Shown here one piece after another: positions 51,363 to 63,181 of a DNA stretch of 64,000 bases. Within the stretch, counting starts at the first letter, position 1. Every line of letters starts with the position of its first letter. The stretch spans positions 33,690,598-33,754,597 of the forward strand of contig NC_064770.1 of the NCBI RefSeq assembly GCF_011397635.1. Direction: 5' to 3'. The stretch is from Epinephelus fuscoguttatus. Taxonomy: Eukaryota > Chordata > Actinopteri > Perciformes > Serranidae. The notes under the pieces were generated by a model. The model had not been told where the DNA came from, searched no databases, and worked only from the letters and a program-made list of their open reading frames with translations. The position numbers were made by a program, and so were the translations under genes.

Positions 51363-53689
51363 TTTACAGTTGTGCCAGCACAGTCTTGTTTTTAATCTTT
51401 CCTTGTGTGATGGTGACTCTTGTTGCAGCTGATGTGTGCTCTGTGTTGGAGATTCAAGTCTCTACGCATGACCCAGCTCATTGTATATTAAAGCAGTAAT
51501 ATTCCCACTTTAAAAATATCACAATGCATGGAGGATAGAGCTAGCTCAACCCCTTCATGCATAGTGGTCACTGCAGTGGACAGCTATTTAAAAGCAATTT
51601 TCTTGTGTATGCATGGCTTTTGATGTTGTAGTTGGATTTAAGTCACTATAGTGTACACTGCCACACACTGGCCAGGTGTTGTCAGTGCAACACAAATCTC
51701 TCAAAACCAAAATGGCCGACGGAAAGCAAGAAATGTTGTGCAGCTCAAGAATATCTTGCCAATCCTTCTATAATAGGATACCCTGGTAAATAAAAAAATC
51801 TGGCGATATCAAGTAACATCTAAAGAGTAATACTGTTGCTAAATTTTCCAAGTATTAATTTTATGCTGTGAGGAAACTGCAATTAATCATCTGTCCACTA
51901 CAATTAATAAACAAATTACTGCAACCTTGTTCTTGAAAATACCTTATGTGCAGTGATGTTCTGAGCTGTAAATCAATTGATTTAAGTTATTAAAATGTCA
52001 TTTACAGTTTTTGTAACAGAAACAATATTTTGACAATGTTTTTGTTATTTTTGCAGAAAAAAATGATATAGTTCACTAGGAGGAGGTGGGTGGGGGGTGA
52101 GGAGTGAAGATGATGGAGCTGAAAGAGGGAGGGGGGGTAGGTACAGGAGGGAGTTTGTTTGTTTGTCATTTTCATTTCAAATATGTAACAAAAATATCAA
52201 CAAGCCCTCCCAAATCATGCAAAACAAGTCAAGTGAGCCATGATATTAGAAAACACAAAATAGAAGAGAGAAAAGAAAGAAAAAAGGCCTGTAAACATAT
52301 TCGAAAAGGAGTGAGAGGAAGTAAAACTCATTAATCCCCACCCCTTTTCCAAAAATAAATATATATATATAAATGTATACATAATAATTAGCTTCTTCAC
52401 ATACAAACATATATCCATGCACGCTTGCATAAATAAGACACAATATAATTACCGCACGATTGTACATTGATGCGCATTTGTGCGTTGCCTTACATTGAGC
52501 AAAGATCTTATATATCTTATCAAAAGTTATTAATAGTAAAATTACTTTAATTCATTATTAATCCTGAATAAATAGTTATTCCACAACTTTGAATATATAA
52601 TTTCAGCAACACAATATATGTATATATAACACCATACACACAACCAACATTATACACTGTATCATACAAAACAACATACAATAATAAAATATACAATAAT
52701 ATATCATACTATATATATAGAAGACCATATCATACAATACCATATTATCTAAACCAGTATATTTTCTATATTATCGATTATCTATACCAATATATTAGAG
52801 ATACTTAATACATTATATTATTGACAAGATTTTTACCATTAGTAGTTTTATAATACCATTATTAATAATATTCTTAATAATACAATACTACGCCTCTCTG
52901 TTCACCCCATTGCTGTACCTTGTGAAAACCATATTTTTGTACATTGATTTAAACTAATTTTTGCTTGGACATTGCTTCATTTCCTCACTCACACTGTTCC
53001 ATACTTTCACACCAGTAATCGATACACAAACTTTTCATAGTTGTGCGTATGCTTAGTATTTTAAAGTTGTATTCACCCCTCAGATTATTATTATGACAAT
53101 TTTGACAGTAGAAATAATTGATTAGTGTTGTGGTGACTATCCAAAACAAATTAGTCACACAGAGCATGGGTGATTAGGGGAGTTCTTTAACGCACGTCTA
53201 CTGGAATCACAATGTCCAAACAATCCTTTTGCATTTGGGTGAGACGTTCCCATTTATTGTAAAAATATTGAAATGCCGCAGGTTACAGAGGAAACTTACC
53301 TTATTGAAATAGATGCGTCTGGAATAGTTGAATCAGGAGAAACATCACATACCTCACGGTAAGAACCGTGTATCCCTTCACCTCATGTGTGTCAGTCTAG
53401 ACAAACAATTGACTAACCTCTGACCTGTAGCCCTTCACCTGTCCTGAGACTTCCTGTGCAGGTAGGGACATGTTGCCCTCTAGGGACCAACACCACAAAT
53501 ACACATACACGTCAACAATTTACATTTAAACAGTGCAACCATATTATTTATATTTACTTTAAAGATATTAAGCAAACTATACATGAGATTAAGTGGCTCC
53601 TACAAGTGTGTTCCAAATAGCCGACCTTATGAATGGTCTTTATTGCTCTCTTTTGTAGAGTGATTAGTTTCAAGTTTCAGGTTTATTTC
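51363..53689. other. AT-rich intergenic DNA
   Basis: No gene is recognised. The section 52330-52900 is strongly A/T-rich with irregular ata/cata repeats. The phrase 'aaaaggagtgagaggaagta' near 52305 resembles a widespread fish retroposon tail, but the family is not certain. Confidence 0.45.
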
Positions 53690-54565
53690 ATTTATATAGC
53701 ACCTTAAAAAGCAAAGAGCATTTGCACCAAAGTGCTTCACAGGCAACATGTCATATACACATAGGCATAAAGACATGTAAAGTACAGACCAACATCAATT
53801 TAAAAAAGAATAGAAATAAAAGTTATTACAACCCAGGGTGATCAGATGAAAATAAAAACAGATTAAATGCTATTAAAAGCCAAAGACTAAAAATGGGTCT
53901 TAAGGTGCTTCTTAAAAGCCTCAACAGGGTCAGACCTTCTAATGGCTTCTGGCAGGCTGTTCCAGAGCCGAGGGGCTGCAACAGAAAAGGCCTGGTCACC
54001 CGCCTTTGTTTTCTGTGAACATGGCACAGCCAACACACCACGGTCTGAGGATCTGAGGGTTCTGGTGGTGGTGTAAGGGGTGAGAAGTTCTGAGATATAT
54101 GAAGGGCCGAGACCATGGAGGGATTTATAAACAATCAGAAGAATTTTGATGTGGTCTCACTTGTTTGTTCTTGCTAATAACCGGGCAGCAGCGTTTTGGA
54201 CTAGTTGGAGACGGAAGACGGTGGTCTGAATAATACCTGAGTAGAGGGAGTTGCAGTAATCCAGCCTGGATGTTATGAATGCATGAACTCTTTCTTGGTC
54301 TGAAGGTGATAGGAAGTGCCTGATCTTTGAAATGGTTCTGAGCTGAAAGAAACTGGACCTGACAACTGAATTTACATGCCTGTTAAAACTTAAGTTACTG
54401 TCAAATAAAACACCCAGGTTCTTTGAATGCGGTGTGATATAGGAGGAGAGGTGGAAGTTCTGGGCGTTAGCAGTAGTATGACCTGGGAGGCCAAAGAGTA
54501 AGACTTCTGTCTTGTCCTCATTCAGCTGGCTAGACTTGCGCTTAGTGACTGTAGTGAAGTTTTAT
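53690..54565 (-). mobile_element. L2-like LINE reverse transcriptase remnant
   Basis: Minus-strand pieces read HAFITSRLDYCNSLYSG, FRLQLVQNAAAR, then LRSSDRGVLAVP and LWNSLPEA followed by a FKKHLKTHF tail. This is the usual order of the L2 reverse transcriptase C-terminus. Frameshifts separate the pieces. The 5' part is missing. Confidence 0.75.
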
Positions 54566-55488
54566 AGCAGTTTCCCCACACCTCAGCACACTCAGTGTAC
54601 ATATGGCAAGACTAGACAACGGTAGAGAGTGTGAAGGGACTTGCAATCCAGGATCTGCTTTGCTTTGTTTATGACTGCACATGTTTAATGTGTGGCTTCC
54701 AGCTAAGCCTTTCATCCATTAGTAGAAAGAGAGAGGGGAGATGCTGAGGAGTCGGGAGCAGAGTTCAATGCCTTTGCATGGCATTGAACAGTATATGAAC
54801 ATGTTAGAATATGTGAACACACTAATTTAACATTAGCAGCATTAAAAACACTTTTTTTTTTATAGTTTCACGTGATTATTTATAATTTTTTAAACTGGTT
54901 TGTATTTCTTCAGTTGAAAACTTAAACAGTGGACATGTAAAAATGAACTTCATAATTTAATTTTTCATGCCTAAAGAGGAATAAAACACTCAAGAAAAAA
55001 AATCTTGACTGAGATCATAGTAATTCATGCATGAAAGGGTTAAGTGACTCAAAATTCTCTTTGTCTTTCTTGGGCTCTGGAACCATTTTGCCTCTAAAAC
55101 CATCCCCCATGATAGAAAGGAGGTTTAACCGTTCACAGTGACTGGTTGCTGAATTACAAGTATGAGGAAGATGGATTAAAGTTGGCGAGCCATCTTATCT
55201 GCAGGTCACGTGACCTCCCAGGACCTCTTTGTTTTTGAAACAGAAACGCATTAAGTTCTCTCTGCCTTTCTGCCCCAGGGGACACATGTAGTGATTCACC
55301 CTTTCCTATGAAATGAAGGAACTGAAACGTCTGTTAGACACTCTGCATTCATCTCATAAATTCTCCCGTCACGTCCCTCCTCTGTGCCTCACAGATCTGT
55401 TTTCAGCTACACTGTTTTTTCGGTTCGTGTCACAAACACAGCTTTAGCCGAGGGTAACACAGCAGCAGGTCTCCACATTGCTTCAGCC

Positions 55489-58400
55489 ATGGGCAGGGAC
55501 TGTGGTCCTCACCAAAAGTGGGACAGCCTGCTCAATATGTGTTTCCCGAGCGTGAGGGAAACCAGACCTGAACCTGATCCACCATCAGGTGAGTCTCACC
55601 GAACTTACTCATCTTTTTTCTTCTAAAAAATCCTCCTCCTGCCTTCCTCCTGAGCGCAGATGTTCTCTATAGTCTGAAAACCTCTCTGAGGCAGTCTTGG
55701 ATTTGGACCAAGTTTGACTTTTTGATGTTGATTTGAACCCTTGTGGCCATCTAAAACTTCACAGATGATTTGTTTTTTCTCCTCTGTAATGTAAAGCGTT
55801 CAGGTGACTACATCTGTGCACAGTTAAAAAACTACATTATCTATCAGTTGACGATGGAGGCACAGCGCTCCTGCTTTAAGATAAGATCTGCTGGTCTTGA
55901 ATAAACATTTTAGGTATTATTTTTATTGCCAAGTGAGGAACTAATAAACAATTAATGCTAATAAACCCCAGTTTGTGCTCATGTTCTTTACAATGTGGTG
56001 TTTACAGCTGTTGAGAATGTGAACTGTTTTTCTGTTGAGGTACTTCATCCATCTGTTTTCCCCTTAGAGCCGCCCCTGGCTGATTTGGTCCAATTTACAG
56101 CCAAGACCCCACCCCCAGCATCACTGAGTCGGTCACCTGAGGCCGACTCAGTGATGCTGCTGAGTCCGGCTCTGTGGATCTTTGTGGTGCTGGCCACAGT
56201 GGGGTCCATCGTGGCTCTGGTTCTGTGGTTTGTCATATACAAGCGACAGACCCGCAACATCAGCATCTCAGGTAAGGGCAGTGAGGGTTTAAATGATTTA
56301 TTTGATTTGCTCAAGGTTCACATAAAGGCCTACATATCCCAGGATGCTTAGCAGCTGACTGTTAAGCTTCAGCATTCTGTTCACTTTTCTGGAGAGGTTG
56401 AATAATTGTTGAAATCATGGGTCTTCAACAGGAGGTCTGCAAGCCTTAGAAGGTCCTCAGAGTCACTGCATTTTTTTCAACAATTAAACACATTAACATG
56501 ACTCTAACACATTATGAGCAAATATATTTTATAGCAAGCCTATTTGTAAGAAGAAAATAATAATAAATTAATACACAGTACACAACACTGATGTTAGGCT
56601 ATCTGTTACCCATGAATCCTTGTCAAATATTGCTTAGTATTGTGCGCACCATATGAAGCAGTGGGTGAGTTATGATATATTCAACATCATACCTGCATTT
56701 GAACATGTCGTCAAGCTAGTTTGCGTTTTTATTCACTCTGAATTTTGTCTAGATTCTGGTTCCGGTCTGGAGAGCGGATGCAGAATTCACCAAATTCACC
56801 AAAGTAAAAGTGTTCACCAAAGTAAAACTTTAAATTCTGGCGCACCATCGATTTGGGGCGATGAGGGGTGTAAGAGAATCGATTAACTTAATGGCTTGGG
56901 GCTTTTTTTGTAAGTTATGTTCTTTAAATTAAAAGTTTCACCACATTTTTATTAGCTTGGTGCTTTTATTTTGACGGAAAAGCGCATCCATCAAATTCCG
57001 GATCCTGTCTCACTTGCCCCTGGTTCCGGTACTTTACCAAAACAGCCACTAACGGCCCCAGACTGGTCAGTTAGCCACTCAATCTACAGCAGGAAACAGC
57101 ATTTGAAAATAAACCATGACCCACCAGTTGGGAACCACTGATTTAATCTAGCAAAACGCTGAATGAAGCAGTTCTACATTGGGACTGAGCTCGAAATGCG
57201 ACGATGCCGGTGTGTATTTCCAAAGCGCTGCCAGTCACAAAGGGATTCAGCCTTTTAGACAACTCCTCCTATCATCATGCAGACACCGAGCGTCCTCTCC
57301 CGCCTACCACTCCATTAGGTCCCAGGGAAGCTGAGCCTCCCTGGGACGTTTTTGTCGCATTTATCCAATGACTGTCTCACTTTGCAGCATGAAAAAAACC
57401 TGCTCAGCGCTGTCTCATAGGAATGCCTGGAGGCTCCGCGTCCACCACACTGACACGAGAATGTAGGACAGGGAGGTCGCGTTTGAAAACCGGTGATAAA
57501 CAGCTGACGTTTGAACATCATAGTCGTGATGTGAAACGCATCGTAGCGCACGTTTAATGCAGTGTAAATTCTTATTTTAATGTAAATTCAATACTGCATA
57601 TTTGACCATTTCTTCTATGAAATTTTAGGGAAGTTCAGCCTCCCTTGTTGTCTCAGAGCAATCGCCCCTGGTGGACACTGTGTTTGGTTTGTCCGTCCTT
57701 GGCTACAGTAGAAACATGGCAGTACACCACAGGGGACACGCTCCTTATGTAGATATAAACGGTTCATTGTAAGGTAATGAAAACAGACTTATTTCCAGGT
57801 GATTATACCCCCTATATATCCTCCTAAACCCTACACACTGGACCTTTAAATGCTCTTTCAGAAGCTTCAGAGTGAGGTTTCTGGGAAAACGCTGAAGAAA
57901 TTGAAGCATTTTTGCATTGAATAGATACATTTTGAAATACTGTGTGTAAAAATCAACTATCTGTGACTTAATTTTGAAAATATCAGTGTCATTATAGAAG
58001 TTTAAACACCTAAACAGATTAAACTCTCCTTAAAGAAGCAGCTGCTGAAATATAATATATAGTCACGTCAGAGTGTATCACTAAAGAGCCAGAGATATTA
58101 ACTGCAGAGATAACAGCTGATCCTTCAGGTTTTGGGTTAAATCTTATTTCCATGACTTCTTTTACATCAGGACACCATGTCGTTTTTTAAAGTCTTCAAC
58201 CAGTGGCGGCCATTTCTCTTACTGCAAGGCGAGGATCTGACATGTAGAGCAAGTGTCTGAGAGTGGTGCGGAGGAAGTAGGGCTGCAGGCAGGCAGGTGA
58301 TGAAGTGTGACGTTCATCACAGTAGAAACTCCACAGTTTCTGTTCTCTTCTTCTCAGACGTCCCATGGGTCAGCCCCGCTTTCTTACCAGCTATTCTGGT

Positions 58401-59936
58401 TTCAACACACATCCTTTGGTTAGGCAGGACAAATGAGGTCTCACACAAGCTTATAAACACTTAAACTGACAGAAAGATACACAGAGAGGCACCAACAGCA
58501 GGATTGCGTGCACTTTGTCGTATAACGGCTCCATGTAAAAGTGTGGCCTGGTGGACAGGGAGGCATCATCTTGTATCTTTAACGCAAGATATCTGAACAT
58601 GCTGATTTAATCTTGAATTTAAAAATAACCCTGACAGTCATGTGATCAGCATGCCTTTATGCACAGTGGCTTCTCTGAGTGGCCCTTGTGCAGATGAAAG
58701 CCTTTATCTGCCCGAGCTTTTCTGCTTTATGTGATAAATATACCAACATAATCATGACCATAACTTTAATCTCCTGGAATGGAAGTCTTAACCCCATTAA
58801 TTAAAACTAAATCTCAGGACTGAGGAGGAACAAGATTCACTTTATCAACAGCATGGTTTTGTCCTCACTGAGTAAATTGTCTGTCAATAGACCTTTATCC
58901 ATGTGACAGCCAGGAATGTCAAAAACTAGATTAGCAGAGTGGGGACATTCAGCTTTGCCCACTTAGCTGCTGTGAAACACATCATTGTTTCACACATGAT
59001 GTAACGCAGGAGTCTGATGCTCATCCTAAAATGGTGAAAAGGTGTTTTAGACAGAAGTCGACTAAGAGGAGGAATTAGTGTTCTATAAATGTATGAATAA
59101 ATACACACTGCGATGCCACACAGCTGGTTCAATATCAGCAAAGTTTCCCTTTATATTCATTGTCTTGTGTGGCGATCAGCAGTGATGTGGTGGTTCAATT
59201 GAATGAATTTCAGCCAGCTGGCGTACATGCAGGGAGACGTGACGTGGGGAGAAAATGAAGAAACATACGAGATGGTCAACAAAATGTCTCACATCGCCAC
59301 ATATTAGAGCTACATACAGAAAATACATTTGCAGTTGTGTTACATCACATGGAAGATTACTATAACAATTAGTTTTGGTACACACAACAAAATTCCCTAA
59401 CTCCTCCAAAACTTTCAAGGATTTTACTGATTCTTCCAGGTTTTCCATGACCGATGACTCCCTGCCACGGCAGACTGAGTGGCTCTCTTGATATGTAAAG
59501 AGAGCTCCAGTTCAGTCATACAACGTTTGTTCAAGGAGCTCCTGTCACACAATATATTGAACTCAAACTAGATATTCAGTGACACACTCATGTTTTGCTT
59601 GTTTGTGTTGCAGAGGATGCAGAACGGCGTCAGGAGCCTCTTCAGAAAACAGAGCCACCTGCCAAAATCTACCTGCCGCCTCCAGAGAGAAACGGTCAGG
59701 CTGAGATGTTGCTGGGAGCAGCATGGGCCCCTTCACCCTGCCCTCACCTGCACCTGGGGGCCCAGACAGGCTCAAAGTGGGAGGAGGGCTTCACTGCATG
59801 CAGGGACCCCGCAAAGCATGCTGGGACAGAAGGGGGCAGAGGGCCGCCTGCGTGCAGCACAGTGAGGGAACACCGCATCCCACTTCCTGCCACAGAGCTG
59901 GGTGGTACCGCGTTAGTTACGACTAAAACTGTGTAG
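55489..59936 (+). CDS. tnfrsf13c: BAFF receptor (TNF receptor superfamily member 13C)
   Basis: Three coding exons: 55489-55588, 56068-56271 and 59614-59936, giving 208 aa (human 184). As in human BAFF-R there is no signal peptide. A partial cysteine-rich module lies at residues 5-21 (CGPHQKWDSLLNMCFPS), with the ligand-contacting D-x-L turn (D12-S13-L14). A stalk rich in Pro and Ser follows, then one transmembrane segment (about 65-90) ending in YKRQTRN. The C-terminal IPLPATELGGTALVTTKTV nearly repeats the human tail that carries the TRAF3-binding PVPAT site (here PLPAT, 191-195). The receptor carries BAFF survival signals in B cells through TRAF3 and non-canonical NF-kB. Only two of the four human cysteines are present. 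Intron 2 is 3.3 kb with transposon pieces. A BCMA-like paralogue is the alternative, but the tail argues for BAFF-R. Confidence 0.88.
57655..57845. mobile_element. Truncated TTAA-type element in TNFRSF13C intron 2
   Basis: The right end matches the family at 33821-34540 in the opposite orientation ('ccctacacactggacct' followed by TTAA). The stretch 'tgtttggtttgtccgtcctt' also matches the complement of that element near 34010. The left terminus is missing. Confidence 0.7.
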
Positions 59937-60162
59937 GGCTGTGTGTGTGTGTGGATATCCTTCTAACATGTTTTTTAAAACAATTTTCTACTGCTGTTGT
60001 TTTATCTCACTGCCTTGCTTGATGAATACAAGTGTCATGATGTAGATTGGTGTCCAATAATACCGTGTAAGACTGTTTATGGTGTCGTGTACTTTGCTGC
60101 AAAGTGTTGTTAAAAGACGAAACAAAAAAACTGCTCTGAATCTTATGCTATATTTTAATAAA
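59937..60162 (+). other. tnfrsf13c: TNFRSF13C 3' untranslated region
   Basis: It follows the TAG at 59934-59936. The AATAAA polyadenylation signal is at 60157-60162. Confidence 0.65.
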
Positions 60163-60773
60163 ACACAAAACCAAAATCATCACAGAAACATTTCTGATGT
60201 TCTGAAAACAAAGGTAGCATTGTTGTGTTGTGAAAGAGAAATATTCTCAGATCTCCGCTATATTACGACAAGTACTGCTTGGATATAGTGCCACTGTCTC
60301 TGCAGCAGAAAAGGCTATTTACACGGTAAATAATTATGTCAAACTTTCTCAATCAGTGAGCTTCCTGCAGGCAACATCTAAACCTAAACGGAGACCTGTT
60401 CAAAGTACAGTCAAGAAGAGTACACTCAGTATCATCATTAGGATTGTGTTGTTTTTAAATAGATCTCAAAGGAGGAGTCACACTAAGACCCATGTAGGTG
60501 TGATGATAGCTATGTGTGACTTATCACTGTCCACAGGGCAGGAAGGTTGTGTGTTACAAAACAGAAATAAGAAAAGTCCTCCTAACACATTTCCAGGTAC
60601 AATTTATAGCCATTATTTATGGGAAAATGCCACTTTGGCGCCCCCTAGTGACAGTATCAAAACATATACTGGCAGATTTACTCATCTTTAGGCCACTTTT
60701 ACTATTTGTTACTGAAACAAACATCTTAAATGATATTCAGTAAGTACCTGAGAGCGGATTTTTCATTTTAAAG

Positions 60774-61078
60774 CAGTGGTTCCCAACTGGTGGGTCGCAG
60801 GTTCATTCTGAATGGACTCCAAGTGAGCTCTTAAAGTTTGTAAAACCACACTTTATTTTTAAGTGCAGTGAATTTACAGCACAGAGCTTTTATTTTGAAG
60901 TGTCGTTTCCTGTTGTAGAGTGAGTGAATAACGGACATCTCCTTGACAGAGACAGCAAACTAGCTCCACAACATGATCAAACACAAGTGTGACGTCAAAT
61001 ATATTAAACTGTGTGGACCTCGAACGAATGACTAAAGAGAAATCTGGACCCTGTGGTTGGACCAGTTGGGAACCACTG
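60774..61078. mobile_element. hAT-type miniature element
   Basis: It begins CAGTGGTTCCCAACTGGT and ends ACCAGTTGGGAACCACTG, a perfect 18-bp terminal inverted repeat. The 8-bp flanks are TTTTAAAG (60766-60773) and GTTTAAAG (61079-61086), seven of eight identical. Same family as 46508-46735. Confidence 0.85.
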
Positions 61079-61086
61079 GTTTAAAG

Positions 61087-62045
61087 TAATGCTTCACTCC
61101 CAAATGAGCATTCATATGTCAATTCATCACCCTGTGTTACACTGAATTCAGGAAAAAAGCTTTGCTTTTCTCGGTGAACGAAGAATCCAAAGATGAATTG
61201 AAGTCATAGGGGTACACATTTATCAACAGCAAAACACTGGTTAGAAACTCTTCCACAACTCGAACAGTATAATCCAAGTCTCATTTATGCAGTCGTATGC
61301 TTGGTACGTCACAAACACATGTACTTTTGCAGAGACATTAATATTTCAGTCAGACAAATTACAGGTTGAAATGTTTGCACTAACATATTCCCATTACCTT
61401 AAATGCTAGATCGGCGGCATCTGGACTTGCTTGAGTTCCTTGAAGACGCTTCACCTCTCAACCAAGAGGCTCCTTCAGCTCTAATGGACTCTGTGTGCGG
61501 GGGGGACACTTACAGAGTCGTTAAGGTCACATGTGAGTCGTTGACCCACCCGACCATCATGTGTGTCGTTAGCATCAGATGGGTCCAGGTGTGAAAGGGT
61601 GAAAAGTCGTCTGGGGAAGGATGCCAAGACTGCATTGAAGGTGGATGATAAGTGGTGTCGTAGGCCACCTCCTCCGTTTAACGATGGTCGTTCCAATTTA
61701 ACGTAGATGTCTTCTTTCACGCCTCTTTCAAACCATCTGTCTTCTCTGGCCAAGACGTGCACATGCTGTCCTTGAAGGAGTGTCCCTTCTACTCTAGATT
61801 TAATGGACAGCTACATACATCAGATAAATGAGACTTGGTTTACACTGCACAAGTTGTGTAAGAGTTTGTGAACGGATGCTGTTGCTGTTGATTTTTCCAA
61901 GTCAGCGAGAATATCCTCAGTTTTTGGATTCTTCATTCACCGTGGAAGCATTTTTCCCAGATTCAACCTAACATGGGGTGAGTGAGTGGCATCTCAGTGA
62001 TCATGGGGGTGAAGTATTCCTTTATCAAAAACAGACTGATAAACT
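61087..62045. mobile_element. Miniature DNA element with a nested retroelement piece
   Basis: Left part 'cttcactcccaaatgagca' to about 61390 and right part about 61800-62045 ('catgggggtgaagtattcct') look like the two ends of one foldback-type fish repeat. A Penelope-like remnant separates them. Boundaries are approximate. Confidence 0.45.
61395..61795 (-). mobile_element. Penelope-like retroelement 3' remnant
   Basis: The minus-strand stretch at 61481-61762 reads REDRWFERGVKEDIYVKLE followed by RPSLNGGGGLRHHLS. This is the C-terminal end seen in fish Penelope-like elements with a GIY-YIG-type endonuclease. Only a short terminal piece remains; it is a fossil. Confidence 0.6.
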
Positions 62046-62275
62046 GTTCATCTAATGCGGTGTTGAAGTGAAAAAGTGTCGAAGAGCAAAGAGAACCGAG
62101 ACCCTATGGCAGGCACATTTATCATTACATTAACAAATAAAGTCTCACTTTAAACACGCCTGCTTGTTCCACCGCTGCTCCACTGTCACTTACAGAAACC
62201 CAGCAGTGCTGATTCAAGCAGGTAAAACCTATGACACTTTTCTACAATGTCCTCTTGGTGGTAAAGCTCCTCTCA

Positions 62276-63181
62276 TCACAGGTAGGTGCTTGGGTTGTCA
62301 GTGACAGCCAGGTGGAAGTACTCTGGCTGGTTCTCCCCCTGCAGGCTGCTGTTGGTCTCCCTCCGGCGCACTTTGGTGGACAGGGTCTTCCTCATTTTAA
62401 AGCTCTCACTTCCGACTCCACGGCTCTCTAGACTGGATACGATCATCTCGGCCAGGTCCTGCTGGAGCCGCTGGAAGTTCTCCCTGAGTCAGTGATGAGA
62501 GGATTATTTTAGATTATGGATGCAAATGTGGGAATAGGCTTCTACAATTTCTCAACTCATACATTAGGGTGGGTAATAATCATCATCACATTATACATTA
62601 ATCTATGCATACATATTAATAAACTGTGTTTTTTAGTGTTTGGAGAAAATGTAGCTGACATTGTGTTTCACTCACGCTGTCGGAGGTGTCGGCAGGTTGT
62701 AGTTCCCCCCAGTCACTCCTGTTAACCAGTATGTCATCTCTTTGCCTTTACCCTGTTGGTCAGGTACGCATGGACGCACACACACACAGGAAATAAGAGT
62801 AGTAACGACAGTTTATATGGCTCACATTTGATGTAAATCCCAGGATAGATGAGAACATAAAAAGCCAAAGCAAACCCGGCTAACCTTCAGGTACGTCTCT
62901 CCTCTTTGTTCATACTCAAACTTGCAGTCTGTCCTCTGTAGGATGTTGATGGTGGACCGGCTGACGTGGATTCTCAGAGCTGAACAGATGACATGAGAAA
63001 GAATCATGAGAGTCTCTTAAGATCAGAATCAATCATGTAACTTGGTTAAAATACTTTATCGTGTGTGTGTGTCATCTCTTACGCAGGCCCGTGGACTCCA
63101 TGCGTGATGCAGTGTTGACTGTATCTCCAAAAAGGCAGTAGCGAGGCATCTTGTTCCCCACCACTCCTGCTGCACACGGTC
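62276..63181 (-). CDS. gucy2c: Guanylate cyclase 2C, C-terminal exons (gene continues beyond the window)
   Basis: The last four coding exons on the minus strand: 63083-63181, 62885-62979, 62676-62752 and 62276-62483. They encode 159 aa up to the TGA. The first gives the end of the cyclase catalytic domain ([20 protein letters not shown]), the metal- and GTP-binding part of class III nucleotide cyclases. The next encode [25 protein letters not shown] and [12 protein letters not shown], followed by NLPTPPT and a C-terminal tail ending NPSTYL. The RGETYLKG, TYWLTG and NLPTPPT run and the STYL/F end match GUCY2C, the guanylin/uroguanylin receptor of intestinal epithelium, rather than natriuretic-peptide or retinal cyclases. 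Earlier exons, including the one ending with the G of SG-PCAAG, are not found up to 64000. The gene is convergent with TNFRSF13C. Confidence 0.95.

Noticed and set aside
52330-52900. AT-rich repeated block as a scaffold-attachment region or satellite
   Set aside because: The composition is suggestive but no regular period is evident by eye.
59595-59936. Alternative reading of TNFRSF13C exon 3 as a stand-alone gene starting upstream of the acceptor
   Set aside because: The splice acceptor at 59611-59613 joins in frame to the exon with the transmembrane segment, and the tail matches BAFF-R.
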